Positions 49,878 to 63,379 of a stretch of 64,000 nucleotides of DNA are shown one piece after another; positions within the stretch are counted from its first letter, which is position 1; each line of letters starts with the position of its first letter. The stretch lies in assembly GCA_017458005.1 (NCBI GenBank), contig JAFTGH010000001.1, positions 1 to 64,000 on the forward strand. Reading direction: 5' to 3'. A program made the position numbers and the translations under genes. Under the pieces are notes generated by a model that made no database searches, was not told the origin of the DNA, and saw only the letters and a program-made list of their open reading frames with translations. The stretch comes from Prevotella sp. Its GTDB lineage: Bacteria; Bacteroidota; Bacteroidia; Bacteroidales; Bacteroidaceae.

Positions 49878-52800
49878 ATGGCTTCAAAAGTAATTGATAA
49901 CAGAGTAAACTTTGGCAGTGTCAAGAATCCGATGCCGTTTCCGGATTTCCTTGATGTGCAATTAAAGTCATTCAAAGACTTCCTGCAGTTGGATACTCCG
50001 CCTGAGGAACGCAAGAATGACGGTTTGTATAAGGTGTTCGCAGAGAACTTCCCTATCACCGATACACGTAATAATTTCGTTCTTGAGTTCTTGGATTACT
50101 ATATTGATCCGCCACGCTATACCATCGACGAGTGTCTGGAGCGCGGTCTGACCTATAGTGTACCCTTGAAGGCTAAGTTGAAACTTTATTGCACTGACCC
50201 CGATCATGAGGATTTCGGTACAGTGATTCAGGATGTGTTCCTGGGTCCGATTCCCTATATGACGTCGAATGGTACTTTTGTTATCAATGGTGCTGAGCGT
50301 GTCGTTGTATCTCAGTTGCACCGTTCTCCTGGCGTGTTCTTCGGTCAGAATGTCCATGCTAACGGAACGCTGTTGTATAGTGCCCGTATCATTCCTTTCA
50401 AGGGTTCTTGGATTGAGTTTGCTACGGACATCAACAATGTCATGTATGCCTATATCGATCGTAAGAAGAAATTGCCCGTGACAACGTTGCTTCGTGCCAT
50501 TGGTTACGAGAACGATAAGGACATCCTTGAGATCTTCGAACTCGCTGAGGAGGTGAAAGTCAACAAGACAGCCCTGAAGAAGGCGTTAGGTCGCAAGTTG
50601 GCAGCCCGTGTTCTGAAGAGTTGGAATGAGGATTTCGTAGATGAGGATACAGGTGAGGTGGTATCTATCGAGCGTAATGAGGTTATCATGGAGCGCGAGA
50701 CAGAGATTACCGAGGAGAATATGAATGATATCCTGGAAAGCGGTGCCCAGACAATCCTTGTGCACAAGGACGAGTCTGTGGCTCAGGATTATTCCATTAT
50801 CTTCAATACCTTGCAGAAAGACCCCAGTAACTCAGAGAAGGAAGCCGTATTGTACATCTATCGTCAGTTGCGTAATGCTGACCCCGCCGATGATGCAAGT
50901 GCCCGTGAGGTCATCCAGAACTTGTTCTTCTCAGACAAACGTTATGACTTAGGTGATGTTGGTCGTTATCGTATCAACAAGAAGTTGGGCTTGAATACTG
51001 AGATTGATGTCCGTGTCCTGACGAAGGAGGATATTATCGAGATTATCAAATATCTCATCCAGTTGGTGAACTCCAAGGCTACCGTTGATGATATCGACCA
51101 CCTGTCTAACCGTCGTGTACGTACCGTTGGCGAGCAGTTGAGCAACCAGTTCTCTATCGGTCTTGCCCGTATGAGCCGTACCATTCGTGAGCGTATGAAT
51201 GTTCGCGACAATGAGGTGTTTACTCCTACTGACTTGATTAACGCCAAGACTATTTCCAGCGTTATCAACTCGTTCTTCGGCACCAACCCGTTGTCACAGT
51301 TCATGGACCAGACCAACCCACTTGCCGAGGTGACCCACAAGCGTCGTCTCTCAGCCTTAGGTCCTGGCGGTCTGTCTCGTGAGCGTGCCGGTTTCGAGGT
51401 ACGTGACGTACACTATACACACTACGGACGTCTCTGTCCTATTGAGAGCCCTGAAGGTCCGAATATCGGTCTGATCTCGTCTCTTTGTGTATATGCGAAG
51501 ATAAATGAACTTGGTTTCATCGAGACTCCTTACCGTAAGGTGGAGAAGGGTGTTGCCAATCTTAATAATGATGATGTAGTATATCTGACCGCGGAGGAGG
51601 AGGAAGACCATATCATTGGTCAGGGTAATGCTCCCTTGCGTGACGATGGTACCTTCATCCGCCCAGTAGTTAAGTGCCGCCAGGATGCTGACTTCCCTGT
51701 CGTTCCACCTACTGATGTTGACTTGATAGACGTTTCTCCACAGCAGATTGCCTCTATTGCCGCCTCCCTGATTCCCTTCTTGGAGCATGATGATGCTCAC
51801 CGTGCGCTGATGGGATCTAACATGATGCGTCAGGCAGTGCCCCTGCTTCATAACGAGGCTCCTATTGTAGGAACAGGTATTGAGAAGCAGGTCTGCGAGG
51901 ATTCTCGTACGATGATTACCGCCGAGGGTGATGGTGTCATCGACTATGTTGATGCCACGACAATCCGTATCCTGTACGACCGTACAGACGATGAGGAGTT
52001 TGTTAGTTTCGAGCCTGCTCTCAAGGAGTATCGTATCCCGAAGTTCCGTCGTACCAACCAGAACATGACTATCGACCTTCGTCCTATCTGTGAGAAGGGT
52101 CAGCGTGTGAAGAAGGGCGACATCCTTACCGAGGGTTATGCTACCGAGAATGGTGAACTTGCCCTGGGTCGCAACCTGTTGGTTGCCTATATGCCTTGGA
52201 AGGGATATAACTATGAGGATGCTATTGTGCTCAATGAGCGCATCGTCCGTGAGGATATCCTGACCTCTGTCCATGTGGATGAGTATTCTCTCGATGTTCG
52301 TGAGACGAAGCGTGGCGCCGAGGAGTTCACTGCTGATATTCCTAATGTCAGCGAGGAGGCTACTAAGGACCTCGACGAGAATGGTGTGATTCGTGTGGGT
52401 GCTCGTGTGGAGCCAGGTGATATCCTGATTGGTAAGATCTCTCCAAAGGGAGAGAGCGATCCCTCACCAGAGGAGAAACTGCTGCGTGCCATCTTTGGTG
52501 ATAAGGCTGGCGATGTGAAAGACTCCTCACTGAAGGCTAATCCGTCCCTCTCGGGTGTTATCATCGACAAGAAACTCTTCACCCGTGCTACCAAGACGCG
52601 CGCTACCAAGCAGCAGGATAAGATACTGCTCGCTAAGATTGACGAGGAGCATGAGGCTAAGATTAGTGATCTGAAAGATATTCTGGTTGAGAAACTGGTC
52701 ACCTTGACAAAGGGTAAGACCTCACAGGGCGTGAAGGACTATACTGGTGCTGAGATCATCTCTAAGGGCAGTAAGTTCACTGTCACTGCCTTGAAGAATC

Positions 52801-53690
52801 TGGAGTATGGTGATATCCAGATCAGCAACTGGACGAATGATGAGCATAAGAACCAGTTGATTGGTCAGTTGATCATCAACTATATGAAGAAGTTCAAACT
52901 GCTGGATGCAGAGATGAAGCGTAAGAAGTTCGCCATCACGATTGGTGACGAGTTGCCTTCTGGTATTCTGCAGATGGCGAAAGTATATGTTGCAAAGAAG
53001 CGTAAGATTGGTGTGGGTGATAAACTCGCTGGTCGCCATGGTAACAAGGGTATCGTCTCTAAGGTTGTTCGTCAGGAGGACATGCCGTTCTTGGAGGACG
53101 GTCGTCCTGTCGACTTGGTGCTCAACCCGCTGGGTGTGCCTTCTCGTATGAACCTCGGTCAGATCTTTGAGGCTATCCTCGGTGCCGCAGGTAAGCGTCT
53201 TGGTGTGAAGTTCTCTACACCTATCTTCGACGGTGCGAAACTCGAGGACCTCGCTGAGTGGACTGACAAGGCTGGTCTGCCACGCCTCTGCTCTACCCAT
53301 CTGTATGATGGTGAGACTGGTGAGCAGTTCGACCAGCCGGCAACGGTAGGTATCACCTACTTCCTGAAACTCGGTCACATGGTGGAGGACAAGATGCACG
53401 CCCGTTCCATTGGTCCGTACAGTCTGATTACCCAGCAGCCACTTGGTGGTAAGGCACAGTTCGGTGGTCAGCGTTTCGGAGAGATGGAGGTTTGGGCATT
53501 GGAGGCATTCGGTGCCAGCCATGTGCTACAGGAGATCCTGACTATCAAGTCCGATGATGTCGTAGGTCGCTCTAAGGCTTACGAGGCCATTGTCAAGGGT
53601 GAGCCTATGCCTACTCCTGGTATTCCAGAGTCACTCAACGTGCTGCTGCATGAGTTGAAGGGTCTTGGTCTCAGTATCAAGATGGACTAA
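49878..53690 (+). CDS. rpoB: DNA-directed RNA polymerase beta subunit
   Basis: 1270 residues, the usual Bacteroidota length. The rifampicin region is complete ([40 protein letters not shown]), as are the conserved [20 protein letters not shown] and the C-terminal [18 protein letters not shown]. Second largest gene in the window; directly followed by rpoC. Confidence 0.99.
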   Translation: MASKVIDNRVNFGSVKNPMPFPDFLDVQLKSFKDFLQLDTPPEERKNDGLYKVFAENFPITDTRNNFVLEFLDYYIDPPRYTIDECLERGLTYSVPLKAKLKLYCTDPDHEDFGTVIQDVFLGPIPYMTSNGTFVINGAERVVVSQLHRSPGVFFGQNVHANGTLLYSARIIPFKGSWIEFATDINNVMYAYIDRKKKLPVTTLLRAIGYENDKDILEIFELAEEVKVNKTALKKALGRKLAARVLKSWNEDFVDEDTGEVVSIERNEVIMERETEITEENMNDILESGAQTILVHKDESVAQDYSIIFNTLQKDPSNSEKEAVLYIYRQLRNADPADDASAREVIQNLFFSDKRYDLGDVGRYRINKKLGLNTEIDVRVLTKEDIIEIIKYLIQLVNSKATVDDIDHLSNRRVRTVGEQLSNQFSIGLARMSRTIRERMNVRDNEVFTPTDLINAKTISSVINSFFGTNPLSQFMDQTNPLAEVTHKRRLSALGPGGLSRERAGFEVRDVHYTHYGRLCPIESPEGPNIGLISSLCVYAKINELGFIETPYRKVEKGVANLNNDDVVYLTAEEEEDHIIGQGNAPLRDDGTFIRPVVKCRQDADFPVVPPTDVDLIDVSPQQIASIAASLIPFLEHDDAHRALMGSNMMRQAVPLLHNEAPIVGTGIEKQVCEDSRTMITAEGDGVIDYVDATTIRILYDRTDDEEFVSFEPALKEYRIPKFRRTNQNMTIDLRPICEKGQRVKKGDILTEGYATENGELALGRNLLVAYMPWKGYNYEDAIVLNERIVREDILTSVHVDEYSLDVRETKRGAEEFTADIPNVSEEATKDLDENGVIRVGARVEPGDILIGKISPKGESDPSPEEKLLRAIFGDKAGDVKDSSLKANPSLSGVIIDKKLFTRATKTRATKQQDKILLAKIDEEHEAKISDLKDILVEKLVTLTKGKTSQGVKDYTGAEIISKGSKFTVTALKNLEYGDIQISNWTNDEHKNQLIGQLIINYMKKFKLLDAEMKRKKFAITIGDELPSGILQMAKVYVAKKRKIGVGDKLAGRHGNKGIVSKVVRQEDMPFLEDGRPVDLVLNPLGVPSRMNLGQIFEAILGAAGKRLGVKFSTPIFDGAKLEDLAEWTDKAGLPRLCSTHLYDGETGEQFDQPATVGITYFLKLGHMVEDKMHARSIGPYSLITQQPLGGKAQFGGQRFGEMEVWALEAFGASHVLQEILTIKSDDVVGRSKAYEAIVKGEPMPTPGIPESLNVLLHELKGLGLSIKMD

Positions 53691-53738
53691 TCTGAGAGAG
53701 ATATAAGATAATAGATAAAAGATAAGAAAGATTATAAT

Positions 53739-56700
53739 ATGGCTTTCAAGAAAGATTCAAAGATAAAGAGTAATTTTACCAAGATTACCATCGGTCTTGC
53801 CTCACCAGAGGAGATTCTCGAGAACTCATGCGGTGAGGTGACCAAGCCTGAGACCATCAACTATCGTACTTACAAGCCAGAGCGCGATGGCTTGTTCTGT
53901 GAGCGCATCTTCGGTCCCACCAAGGACTATGAGTGTGCCTGCGGTAAGTACAAGCGTATCCGTTATAAGGGTATTGTCTGCGACCGTTGTGGTGTCGAGG
54001 TGACAGAGAAGAAGGTTCGTCGTGAGCGTACAGGTCACATCGAACTCGTTGTCCCCGTGGCACATATCTGGTATTTCCGCAGTCTTCCTAATAAGATTGG
54101 CTATCTCCTCGGTCTTCCCACCAAGAAACTCGATGCCATCATCTACTACGAGCGTTACGTGGTTATCCAGCCAGGTGCTATGGCAGGAAAGAAGGACGCT
54201 GAGGGCAATGATGCAATAGGTTCCAATATGTACGACCTGTTGTCGGAGGAGGAGTATAACGACATTATTGATAATAAGATCTCCGCAGAGAATGACTATC
54301 TCGACGACAGCGATCCTAATAAGTTCATTGCCAAGATGGGTGCCGAGGCTATCTACGACCTCCTGGTCCGTCTTGACTTGGACTCTCTGTCTTACGAACT
54401 GCGCGACCGTGCTAATAGCGACTCGTCGATGCAGCGTAAGAACGAGGCTTTGAAGCGCCTGCAGGTGGTGGAGGCATTCCGCTCCAGCGTGGAGAAGGGC
54501 ATCAACCGTCCTGAGTGGATGATTATGAAGATCATCCCTGTCACTCCCCCTGAGTTGCGCCCGTTGGTACCACTGGATGGTGGACGCTTCGCCACTTCCG
54601 ACCTGAACGACCTCTATCGTCGTGTCATCATCCGTAACAACCGTCTGAAGAGACTGATGGAGATCAAGGCTCCAGAGGTCATCCTTCGTAACGAGAAGCG
54701 TATGCTGCAGGAGGCTGTCGACTCTCTGTTCGACAACAGCCGTAAGTCCAGTGCTGTCAAGAGCGAGAGCAACCGTCCGTTGAAGTCACTCTCCGACTCA
54801 CTGAAAGGTAAGCAGGGACGCTTCCGTCAGAACTTGCTTGGTAAGCGTGTTGACTACTCGGCACGTTCGGTTATCGTCGTAGGTCCTGAGTTGAAGATGG
54901 GTGAGTGCGGTCTGCCAAAACTGATGGCTGCCGAACTCTATAAGCCATTCATCATCCGTAAACTTATCGAGCGCGGTATTGTGAAGACGGTGAAGTCGGC
55001 AAAGAAGATTGTCGACCGTCGTGAGCCGGTAATCTGGGATATTCTGGAGAACGTGATGAAGGGACACCCCGTACTCCTCAACCGTGCTCCAACACTGCAC
55101 CGTCTGGGTATTCAGGCATTCCAGCCTAAACTGATTGAGGGTAAGGCTATCCAGTTGCACCCATTGGCTTGTACGGCATTCAACGCCGACTTCGATGGTG
55201 ACCAGATGGCTGTCCACCTCCCATTGAGCAACGAGGCTATTCTGGAGGCACAGATCCTGATGCTCCAGAGCCATAACATTCTGAATCCTGCCAATGGTGC
55301 TCCTATCACCGTTCCTTCACAGGATATGGTGCTCGGACTCTATTATATCTCTAAGATCCGCCCGGGTGCCAAGGGCGAGGGACTGACCTTCTACGGTCCT
55401 GAGGAGGCTATCATTGCCCATAACGAGGGTAAGTGTGACCTGCATGCTCAGGTGAAGGTGCTCGTTGACGATATCGTTGACGGCAAACCCGAGAAGCACA
55501 TGGTGGAGACCTCTGTAGGTCGTGTCATCGTCAACGGCATCATCCCGAAGGAGGTAGGTTATGTCAACCGTATCATCTCTAAGAAGTCTCTGCGTGATAT
55601 CATTGCCGATGTGATCAAGAATGTCGGTTTCGCCGAGGCATGCGAGTTCTTGGATGGTATCAAGAACCTCGGTTACCGTATGGCATACGAGGCAGGTCTG
55701 TCGTTCAACCTTGACGATATCATCATCCCAGAGTCCAAGAAGGCACTGGTCGAGAAGGGTAATGCCGAGGTGCAGCAGATTACCGAGAACTACAACATGG
55801 GATTCATCACCGACAACGAGCGTTACAATCAGGTCATCGATACCTGGACACATATTAATAATGACCTTGGCAATGTCCTGATGAAGGAGATGACTGAGGC
55901 CGACCAGGGATTCAATGCCGTATTCATGATGCTTGACTCTGGTGCCCGTGGTAGTAAGGACCAGATCCGACAACTCTCTGGTATGCGTGGTCTGATGGCG
56001 AAGCCACAGAAGGCAGGTGCCGAGGGTGCGCAGATTATTGAGAACCCGATTCTGTCGAACTTCAAGGAGGGTATGTCCGTGCTGGAGTACTTCATCTCTA
56101 CCCACGGTGCCCGTAAGGGTCTTGCCGACACCGCCATGAAGACTGCCGACGCAGGTTATCTGACTCGTCGTCTGGTTGACGTGTCACATGACGTGATTAT
56201 CAATGAGGAGGACTGTGGTACGCTCCGTGGTCTGGTATGCACCGCCCTGAAGAATGGCGATGAGACCATCTCCACCCTCTATGAGCGCATCCTTGGTCGT
56301 GTCTCCGTACATGATATTATCCATCCTTCCACTGGCGAGTTGATCGTTGCCGCTGGTGAGGAGATCACCGAGCCTATCGCACAGGCTATCGAGGACTCTC
56401 CGATTGAGAGTGTCGAGATTCGTTCCGTACTCACCTGTGAGTCCAAGCATGGCGTCTGCATGAAGTGTTACGGTCGTAACCTTGCCACCCGCCGTATGGT
56501 ACAGAAGGGTGAGGCTGTCGGTGTCATCGCCGCACAGGCTATCGGTGAGCCGGGTACACAGTTGACGCTCCGTACGTTCCACGCAGGTGGTGTCGCTGCC
56601 AACGCAGCCGCCAATGCCAGCATCGTGGCTAAGAACGACTCCGTCTTGGAGTTGGAGGAGGTTCGTACCGTACCGTTCGATGAGGACGGTCGTGAGTGCG

Positions 56701-58067
56701 AGATGGTTGTCAGCCGTCTGGGTGAGGCTCGTTTCGTCGATCCTAACACCAAGATCGTGCTTTCTACCGTCAACGTTCCTTACGGTTCTTCCCTCTATTT
56801 CAAGTCAGGTGATTCTGTGAAGAAGGGCGACAAGATTGCCCAGTGGGATCCGTTCAATGCCGTTATCGTCACTGAGTATGCCGGTACCTTGAAGTTCCAC
56901 GATGTCATCGAGGGTGTTACCTTCCGTGCTGAGACCGACGATACCACTGGTTTGACCGAGAAGATCGTCACCGAGTCGAAGGACAAGTCGAAGGTGCCTA
57001 CCTGTGATGTCATTGGTGCTGATGGTGAGATTATCGGAACCTATAACTTCCCTGTGGGTGGTCACGTTGTCGTTGAGGATGGTCAGACCGTGAAGACGGG
57101 TGAGACCCTCGTCAAGATTCCACGTGCCGCAGCCAAGGGTGGTGATATCACTGGTGGTCTGCCACGTGTCACCGAACTCTTCGAGGCTCGTAACCCATCC
57201 AACCCTGCTGTCGTCTCCGAGATCGACGGTGAGGTCACCATGGGTAAGGTGAAGCGTGGTAACCGTGAGATCATCGTCACCTCTAAGACGGGCGAGCAGC
57301 GTAAGTACCTCGTATCCCTGTCGAAGCAGATCCTCGTACAGGAGCACGATGCCGTTCGCGCTGGTACGCCACTCTCTGACGGTGTCATCACTCCTGCCGA
57401 CATCCTTGCCATCAAGGGTCCCACGGCTGTACAGGAGTACATCGTCAACGAGGTGCAGGACGTATACCGTCTGCAGGGTGTGAAGATCAACGACAAGCAC
57501 TTTGAGATTATCGTTCGCCAGATGATGCGTAAGGTACAGATCAACGAGCCTGGTGACACCTCCTTCCTCGAGCAGGAGATTGTCGACAAACTCGACTTCG
57601 CAGAGGAGAACGACCGTATCTGGGGTAAGAAGGTTGTCATCGACGCTGGTGACTCCGAGAACCTGCAGAAGGGTCAGATCGTTACCGCTCGTAAGTTGCG
57701 TGACGAGAACTCCATGCTGAAGCGTCGTGACCTGAGAGTCGTTCAGGTGCGTGATGCCGTGCCTGCCACCTCTACCCAGATTCTGCAGGGTATCACCCGT
57801 GCGGCTCTCCAGACCAAGTCGTTCATGTCTGCCGCCTCCTTCCAGGAGACGACGAAGGTGCTCAACGAGGCTGCCATCCGTGGTAAGGTCGACACCCTTG
57901 AGGGCATGAAGGAGAATGTCATCTCTGGTCACCTGATTCCTGCTGGTACTGGTCTCCGTGAGTTCGAGAAGATCATCGTAGGCTCCAAGGAGGAGTACGA
58001 GCGCATGCAGGCTAACAAGAAGAACGTCCTCGATTTCGCTGAGGAGCCCGTTCTTGACGAGAAATAA
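53739..58067 (+). CDS. rpoC: DNA-directed RNA polymerase beta' subunit
   Basis: 1442 residues. N-terminal zinc finger ([20 protein letters not shown]), catalytic NADFDGD motif with three Asp, the bridge-helix region (MRGLMAKPQ) and the C-terminal zinc cysteines ([15 protein letters not shown]). End of the rplKAJL-rpoBC operon. Confidence 0.99.
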   Translation: MAFKKDSKIKSNFTKITIGLASPEEILENSCGEVTKPETINYRTYKPERDGLFCERIFGPTKDYECACGKYKRIRYKGIVCDRCGVEVTEKKVRRERTGHIELVVPVAHIWYFRSLPNKIGYLLGLPTKKLDAIIYYERYVVIQPGAMAGKKDAEGNDAIGSNMYDLLSEEEYNDIIDNKISAENDYLDDSDPNKFIAKMGAEAIYDLLVRLDLDSLSYELRDRANSDSSMQRKNEALKRLQVVEAFRSSVEKGINRPEWMIMKIIPVTPPELRPLVPLDGGRFATSDLNDLYRRVIIRNNRLKRLMEIKAPEVILRNEKRMLQEAVDSLFDNSRKSSAVKSESNRPLKSLSDSLKGKQGRFRQNLLGKRVDYSARSVIVVGPELKMGECGLPKLMAAELYKPFIIRKLIERGIVKTVKSAKKIVDRREPVIWDILENVMKGHPVLLNRAPTLHRLGIQAFQPKLIEGKAIQLHPLACTAFNADFDGDQMAVHLPLSNEAILEAQILMLQSHNILNPANGAPITVPSQDMVLGLYYISKIRPGAKGEGLTFYGPEEAIIAHNEGKCDLHAQVKVLVDDIVDGKPEKHMVETSVGRVIVNGIIPKEVGYVNRIISKKSLRDIIADVIKNVGFAEACEFLDGIKNLGYRMAYEAGLSFNLDDIIIPESKKALVEKGNAEVQQITENYNMGFITDNERYNQVIDTWTHINNDLGNVLMKEMTEADQGFNAVFMMLDSGARGSKDQIRQLSGMRGLMAKPQKAGAEGAQIIENPILSNFKEGMSVLEYFISTHGARKGLADTAMKTADAGYLTRRLVDVSHDVIINEEDCGTLRGLVCTALKNGDETISTLYERILGRVSVHDIIHPSTGELIVAAGEEITEPIAQAIEDSPIESVEIRSVLTCESKHGVCMKCYGRNLATRRMVQKGEAVGVIAAQAIGEPGTQLTLRTFHAGGVAANAAANASIVAKNDSVLELEEVRTVPFDEDGRECEMVVSRLGEARFVDPNTKIVLSTVNVPYGSSLYFKSGDSVKKGDKIAQWDPFNAVIVTEYAGTLKFHDVIEGVTFRAETDDTTGLTEKIVTESKDKSKVPTCDVIGADGEIIGTYNFPVGGHVVVEDGQTVKTGETLVKIPRAAAKGGDITGGLPRVTELFEARNPSNPAVVSEIDGEVTMGKVKRGNREIIVTSKTGEQRKYLVSLSKQILVQEHDAVRAGTPLSDGVITPADILAIKGPTAVQEYIVNEVQDVYRLQGVKINDKHFEIIVRQMMRKVQINEPGDTSFLEQEIVDKLDFAEENDRIWGKKVVIDAGDSENLQKGQIVTARKLRDENSMLKRRDLRVVQVRDAVPATSTQILQGITRAALQTKSFMSAASFQETTKVLNEAAIRGKVDTLEGMKENVISGHLIPAGTGLREFEKIIVGSKEEYERMQANKKNVLDFAEEPVLDEK

Positions 58068-58087
58068 ATCAACAAACCCTGATAGAG

Positions 58088-58120
58088 GCGCCGCTGCAAA
58101 ACTCTTGTGGCGGCGCTTTT
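58088..58120 (+). terminator. Intrinsic terminator of the rpoBC operon
   Basis: GCGCCGC (58088-58094) pairs with GCGGCGC (58110-58116), followed by TTTTT. Confidence 0.9.
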
Positions 58121-58129
58121 TACTAATAA

Positions 58130-61197
<3,068 letters not shown>

Positions 61198-61199
61198 AT

Positions 61200-61233
61200 G
61201 AAAAGAGGCGGTCCCGTAAGGTCGCCTCTTTTC
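61200..61233 (+). terminator. Intrinsic terminator of lacZ
   Basis: GAAAAGAGGCG (61200-61210) pairs with CGCCTCTTTTC (61223-61233). Confidence 0.85.
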
Positions 61234-61333
61234 ATTCCCTCCCGATACAAGAAAACACCCCTTCTGTGGGGAATCCTAACGCCCAGATATCCATATTTTC
61301 TAAGTAAAATTTGGTGGAAAAGAAGAAATATCG

Positions 61334-61342
61334 TAACTTTGC
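61334..61342 (+). promoter_or_regulatory. -7 box of the small membrane protein pair
   Basis: TAACTTTGC at 61334-61342; the first ATG follows 15 bases later. Confidence 0.6.
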
Positions 61343-61356
61343 AATTAGAAATACAT

Positions 61357-61563
61357 ATGTGTATGAAGCAGAAGAAACGTGAATTGATGATGCAAGAACT
61401 AGGCAAGTATAGTCTGGACATGTCTAAACTAATATTTGGCGGTGTGATTCTTGCTGGCATTATGAACCTTGGAGTTGAGGCTATATATCTCTTTGGGGTA
61501 GGCGGTACTTTGGTTGCCTTTTTTGCTGTTATTGGATTTGTTTTTTATTCAAAATCAAGATAG
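61357..61563 (+). CDS. Small two-helix membrane protein, DUF6722-like (68 aa)
   Basis: A basic N-terminus, an amphipathic segment (LGKYSLDMSKLIFGGVILAG) and a second hydrophobic helix (IYLFGVGGTLVAFFAVIGFV), ending in charged residues. The pattern matches short DUF6722-type proteins often seen in Bacteroidota; the match is from memory and moderate. Start at 61357 or two codons later (61363). Followed 3 bases later by an even smaller membrane protein. Confidence 0.68.
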   Translation: MCMKQKKRELMMQELGKYSLDMSKLIFGGVILAGIMNLGVEAIYLFGVGGTLVAFFAVIGFVFYSKSR

Positions 61564-61566
61564 ACT

Positions 61567-61665
61567 ATGGATTTCATTTACTTCTTAATTGCGACAGGGG
61601 TAGTTGCTTTGATAGCATTCATAGGAATCATGTGGTACGACCGTAAACACCAATACGATTGGTAG
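61567..61665 (+). CDS. 32-residue single-helix membrane peptide
   Basis: A frame from ATG 61567 to TAG 61665 encodes one membrane helix (FIYFLIATGVVALIAFIGIM) followed by a charged tail WYDRKHQYDW. It starts 3 bases after the stop of the previous gene. Pairing of the two small membrane proteins suggests a joint role; small hydrophobic peptides of this kind may be type I toxin-like or act as membrane-protein subunits. Confidence 0.6.
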   Translation: MDFIYFLIATGVVALIAFIGIMWYDRKHQYDW

Positions 61666-61690
61666 TCACATAAGGAATCCCCTCACTTTA

Positions 61691-61722
61691 GTCCCCCGAT
61701 GGAACATCATCAATCGGGGGAC
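61691..61722. repeat. Palindromic repeat element, copy 1
   Basis: GTCCCCCGAT (61691-61700) and ATCGGGGGAC (61713-61722) form a perfect 10-bp stem with a 12-base loop, followed by TTTGTGATT. Related copies lie at 62481-62505 and 63234-63261. It may serve as a terminator after the small membrane proteins. Confidence 0.8.
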
Positions 61723-61779
61723 TTTGTGATTTCCTACCTCCCTACCTCCTTTAACTCCTCCTCTCCCTATATATAATAA

Positions 61780-61798
61780 GGTATAGAATTTTTATACC
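61780..61798. promoter_or_regulatory. Operator candidate of the orphan XRE gene
   Basis: GGTATA (61780-61785) and TATACC (61793-61798) form an inverted repeat around 7 bases, about 30 bases before the -7 box of the XRE gene (61829-61837). Confidence 0.5.
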
Positions 61799-61828
61799 AC
61801 AAAAGTTACAGGATTCGACAACTTTTCG

Positions 61829-61837
61829 TAACTTTGC
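61829..61837 (+). promoter_or_regulatory. -7 box of the orphan XRE gene, leaderless type
   Basis: TAACTTTGC at 61829-61837 ends 4 bases before the ATG at 61842. Confidence 0.65.
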
Positions 61838-61841
61838 AACC

Positions 61842-62141
61842 ATGAAACGAAAGATTCTCTTTGACTATGATGCTGTTCTTGATGCCAAGTTTGGCAAGGA
61901 AGGCACACCTGAGCGGGCACATGCTGAAGAAGTAGCCTACTCTTTCTACTCTGGGCAAATTTTACAAGATGCCAGAAAGGAAGCAAAAATGACGCAAGCG
62001 GAATTGGCAGAACGTACACAGACTACTAAATCTTATATCTCGAAGTTGGAAAATGGGGTTATCGTTCCTAATGTTGGTATGTTTTATCGTCTCATTGCTG
62101 CTCTTGGTATGAGAGTAGAAGTCGTGAAGCCCGTCTATTGA
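61842..62141 (+). CDS. XRE-family regulator, HigA-like, without a toxin partner (99 aa)
   Basis: The N-terminal 38 residues (RKILFDYDAVLDAKFGKEGT) match the lead part of HigA-type antitoxins, and the helix-turn-helix follows (MTQAELAERTQTTKSYISKLENG). Normally a RelE/HigB toxin gene lies just upstream; here that place holds the small membrane proteins, and a terminator follows. So it is an orphan antitoxin or stand-alone regulator. It lies between the two copies of the lacZ 3' end. Confidence 0.82.
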   Translation: MKRKILFDYDAVLDAKFGKEGTPERAHAEEVAYSFYSGQILQDARKEAKMTQAELAERTQTTKSYISKLENGVIVPNVGMFYRLIAALGMRVEVVKPVY

Positions 62142-62172
62142 ACAATATCCAGAAATAGAAAGATAAAATCGA

Positions 62173-62206
62173 GCCCCATCTGCTTGCAGTTGGGACTTGT
62201 GTTTTT
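62173..62206 (+). terminator. Terminator of the orphan XRE gene
   Basis: CCCATCTGC (62175-62183... stem) pairs with GCAGTTGGG (to 62194) with one mismatch, followed by a T-rich tract ending at 62206. Confidence 0.6.
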
Positions 62207-62218
62207 ATGAGGGTGTCG

Positions 62219-62460
62219 CTCTTCTCCGCCTCTGCCTTGCATTATGCTGTGGAGGACTTGGACGAGCCTGGCGAGTGGAAGGCGCAGCGTCACTCCCCGC
62301 AGGTGCCTAAGTCCCGCTACACCAATCTGAGCATCGATATGATACATGCCGGTGTGGGTGGCATTGATAGTTGGAGTGAGTGGGGGCAGGCGTTACCTCC
62401 CTACCGTGTCCCCTATCAGGACCGCACCTTCACCTTCCGACTTATTCCTATCGAGTAATA
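62219..62460 (+). pseudogene. Duplicate of the lacZ 3' end (remnant)
   Basis: 242 bases aligned without gaps to 60956-61197, with about ten substitutions, all synonymous, up to and including the stop codon. There is no upstream part of lacZ. An ATG at 62207 gives a frame of 83 codons through it, but that frame is incidental. The copy diverged under selection as part of a full gene, then lost its 5' part, or was brought in by recombination with another strain's lacZ. Confidence 0.9.
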
Positions 62461-62480
62461 TTGGATATCCCCTCACTTCA

Positions 62481-62505
62481 GTCCCCCGATGGAACATCAT
62501 CAATC
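62481..62505. repeat. Palindromic repeat element, copy 2 (truncated)
   Basis: Same left arm and loop as copy 1, and the same preceding TCCCCTCACTT block, but cut off after AATC, so the stem cannot form. It comes directly after the duplicated lacZ end, as copy 1 comes after the small membrane genes. Confidence 0.8.
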
Positions 62506-62561
62506 ATTTACACAAAGGAAAAAATCCATTAGATTTGCTTGTTGCATTGGGAAAAAGTTAC

Positions 62562-62570
62562 TATCTTTGC
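62562..62570 (+). promoter_or_regulatory. -7 box of the RelE-type toxin-antitoxin pair
   Basis: TATCTTTGC at 62562-62570, 26 bases before the antitoxin ATG. Confidence 0.65.
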
Positions 62571-62596
62571 ATAGTAAACAAGAAAACTATAAGAAT

Positions 62597-62785
62597 ATGA
62601 CTGCAATCATAGAAAGAACGCCAAGGAAGGTCACTGTCAGTATGAGTATACGTCGGTGGGATCGACTGATGGAGTTGGAAAAAGCCTATAAGTTGGCGAA
62701 GACGATCAAACGTAGCATGAAACAGGCAGAGTCTGCACCTGCAATGACTGTAAACGAAGCCATGGATTTCATAGATCAACTATGA
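62597..62785 (+). CDS. Antitoxin partner of the RelE-like toxin (62 aa)
   Basis: A short, basic-to-acidic protein: strand KVTVSMSIRRWDRLMEL may form a DNA-binding or dimer element, and the C-terminus (AMTVNEAMDFIDQL) is typical of the toxin-wrapping helix. Start at 62597. Its stop overlaps the toxin start by 4 bases (ATGA). The antitoxin role is inferred from order and overlap. Confidence 0.72.
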   Translation: MTAIIERTPRKVTVSMSIRRWDRLMELEKAYKLAKTIKRSMKQAESAPAMTVNEAMDFIDQL

Positions 62786-63150
62786 TACGTGAAGTTCGTT
62801 TTTCCGATGAGTTCAATCGTGCTTTTAAGCGGTTGAGAAAGCGTTACCGTTCATTACCTGCCGACTTGAAAAAATTGCTGGTCTCGTTGGTGTCAGAGCC
62901 AGAACAGGGAACTGAACTGTATAACGGAATGCGCAAGGTGAGACTATCCATAGAATCGAAAGGTCGTGGGAAGCGAGGTGGGGGACGTGTTATTATTCGT
63001 CTTACGGCAGATGCTACAAGTCTCACTTTTGTTTATATCTATGATAAAAGCGACATGGGCAATGTTTCTGATGAATTTCTAGATCAAATTATTCTTGAGG
63101 TGGGACGTGGTAATTATACGTCACTAACCACAAGAGCAACAGAAGCCTAG
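62782..63150 (+). CDS. RelE/ParE-superfamily toxin (122 aa)
   Basis: Starts IREVRFSDEFNRAFKRLRKRY, the first strand-helix of RelE/ParE-like toxins, then LYNGMRKVRLSIESKGRGKRGG and RVIIRLTADATSLTFVYIYDKSD, the sheet with the basic centre and final aromatic/Asp pattern of the RelE group. RelE-type toxins cut mRNA on the ribosome; ParE-type act on gyrase. The strands and basic residues suit RelE better. Longer C-terminal tail than usual (about 15 residues). Confidence 0.82.
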   Translation: MIREVRFSDEFNRAFKRLRKRYRSLPADLKKLLVSLVSEPEQGTELYNGMRKVRLSIESKGRGKRGGGRVIIRLTADATSLTFVYIYDKSDMGNVSDEFLDQIILEVGRGNYTSLTTRATEA

Positions 63151-63233
63151 TTATTTCTATTAGGATTTTTCAGCCGAGATTCCAAGCAAGGAGTCTTGGC
63201 TTTTTTACCTCTCTAACTCCTCCCTCCTATATG

Positions 63234-63261
63234 CCCGATTGAACATCATCAATCGGGGGAC
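63234..63261. repeat. Palindromic repeat element, copy 3
   Basis: CCCGAT-TGAACATCATCA-ATCGGGGGAC with shortened left arm, followed by the same TTTGTGATT as copy 1. It is preceded by the CTCTAACTCCTCC-type tract also found near 61745. Confidence 0.75.
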
Positions 63262-63292
63262 TTTGTGATTAATTACTATTTTTTAATGAAAT

Positions 63293-63321
63293 AAAGCCGT
63301 AGGTATAGTGCCTACGGCTTT
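63293..63321. terminator. Bidirectional terminator
   Basis: AAAGCCGTAGG (63293-63303) pairs with CCTACGGCTTT (63311-63321), a perfect 11-bp stem between convergent genes; the minus side is followed by a T-rich tract. Confidence 0.85.
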
Positions 63322-63379
63322 GGTTAATGCATTGAGATGGATTGATAGTTCCTGTGTGCTCAAAGCAACTTGGAGTAAC

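Noticed and set aside
49968..57932. Long minus-strand frames opposite rpoB and rpoC
   Set aside because: They run antisense to highly conserved genes, have no promoter or family pattern, and follow from the codon use of the sense strand.
62207..62458. An apparent 83-residue protein
   Set aside because: Apart from four residues it is the copied C-terminus of lacZ; the start codon is incidental and the domain fragment would not fold alone.
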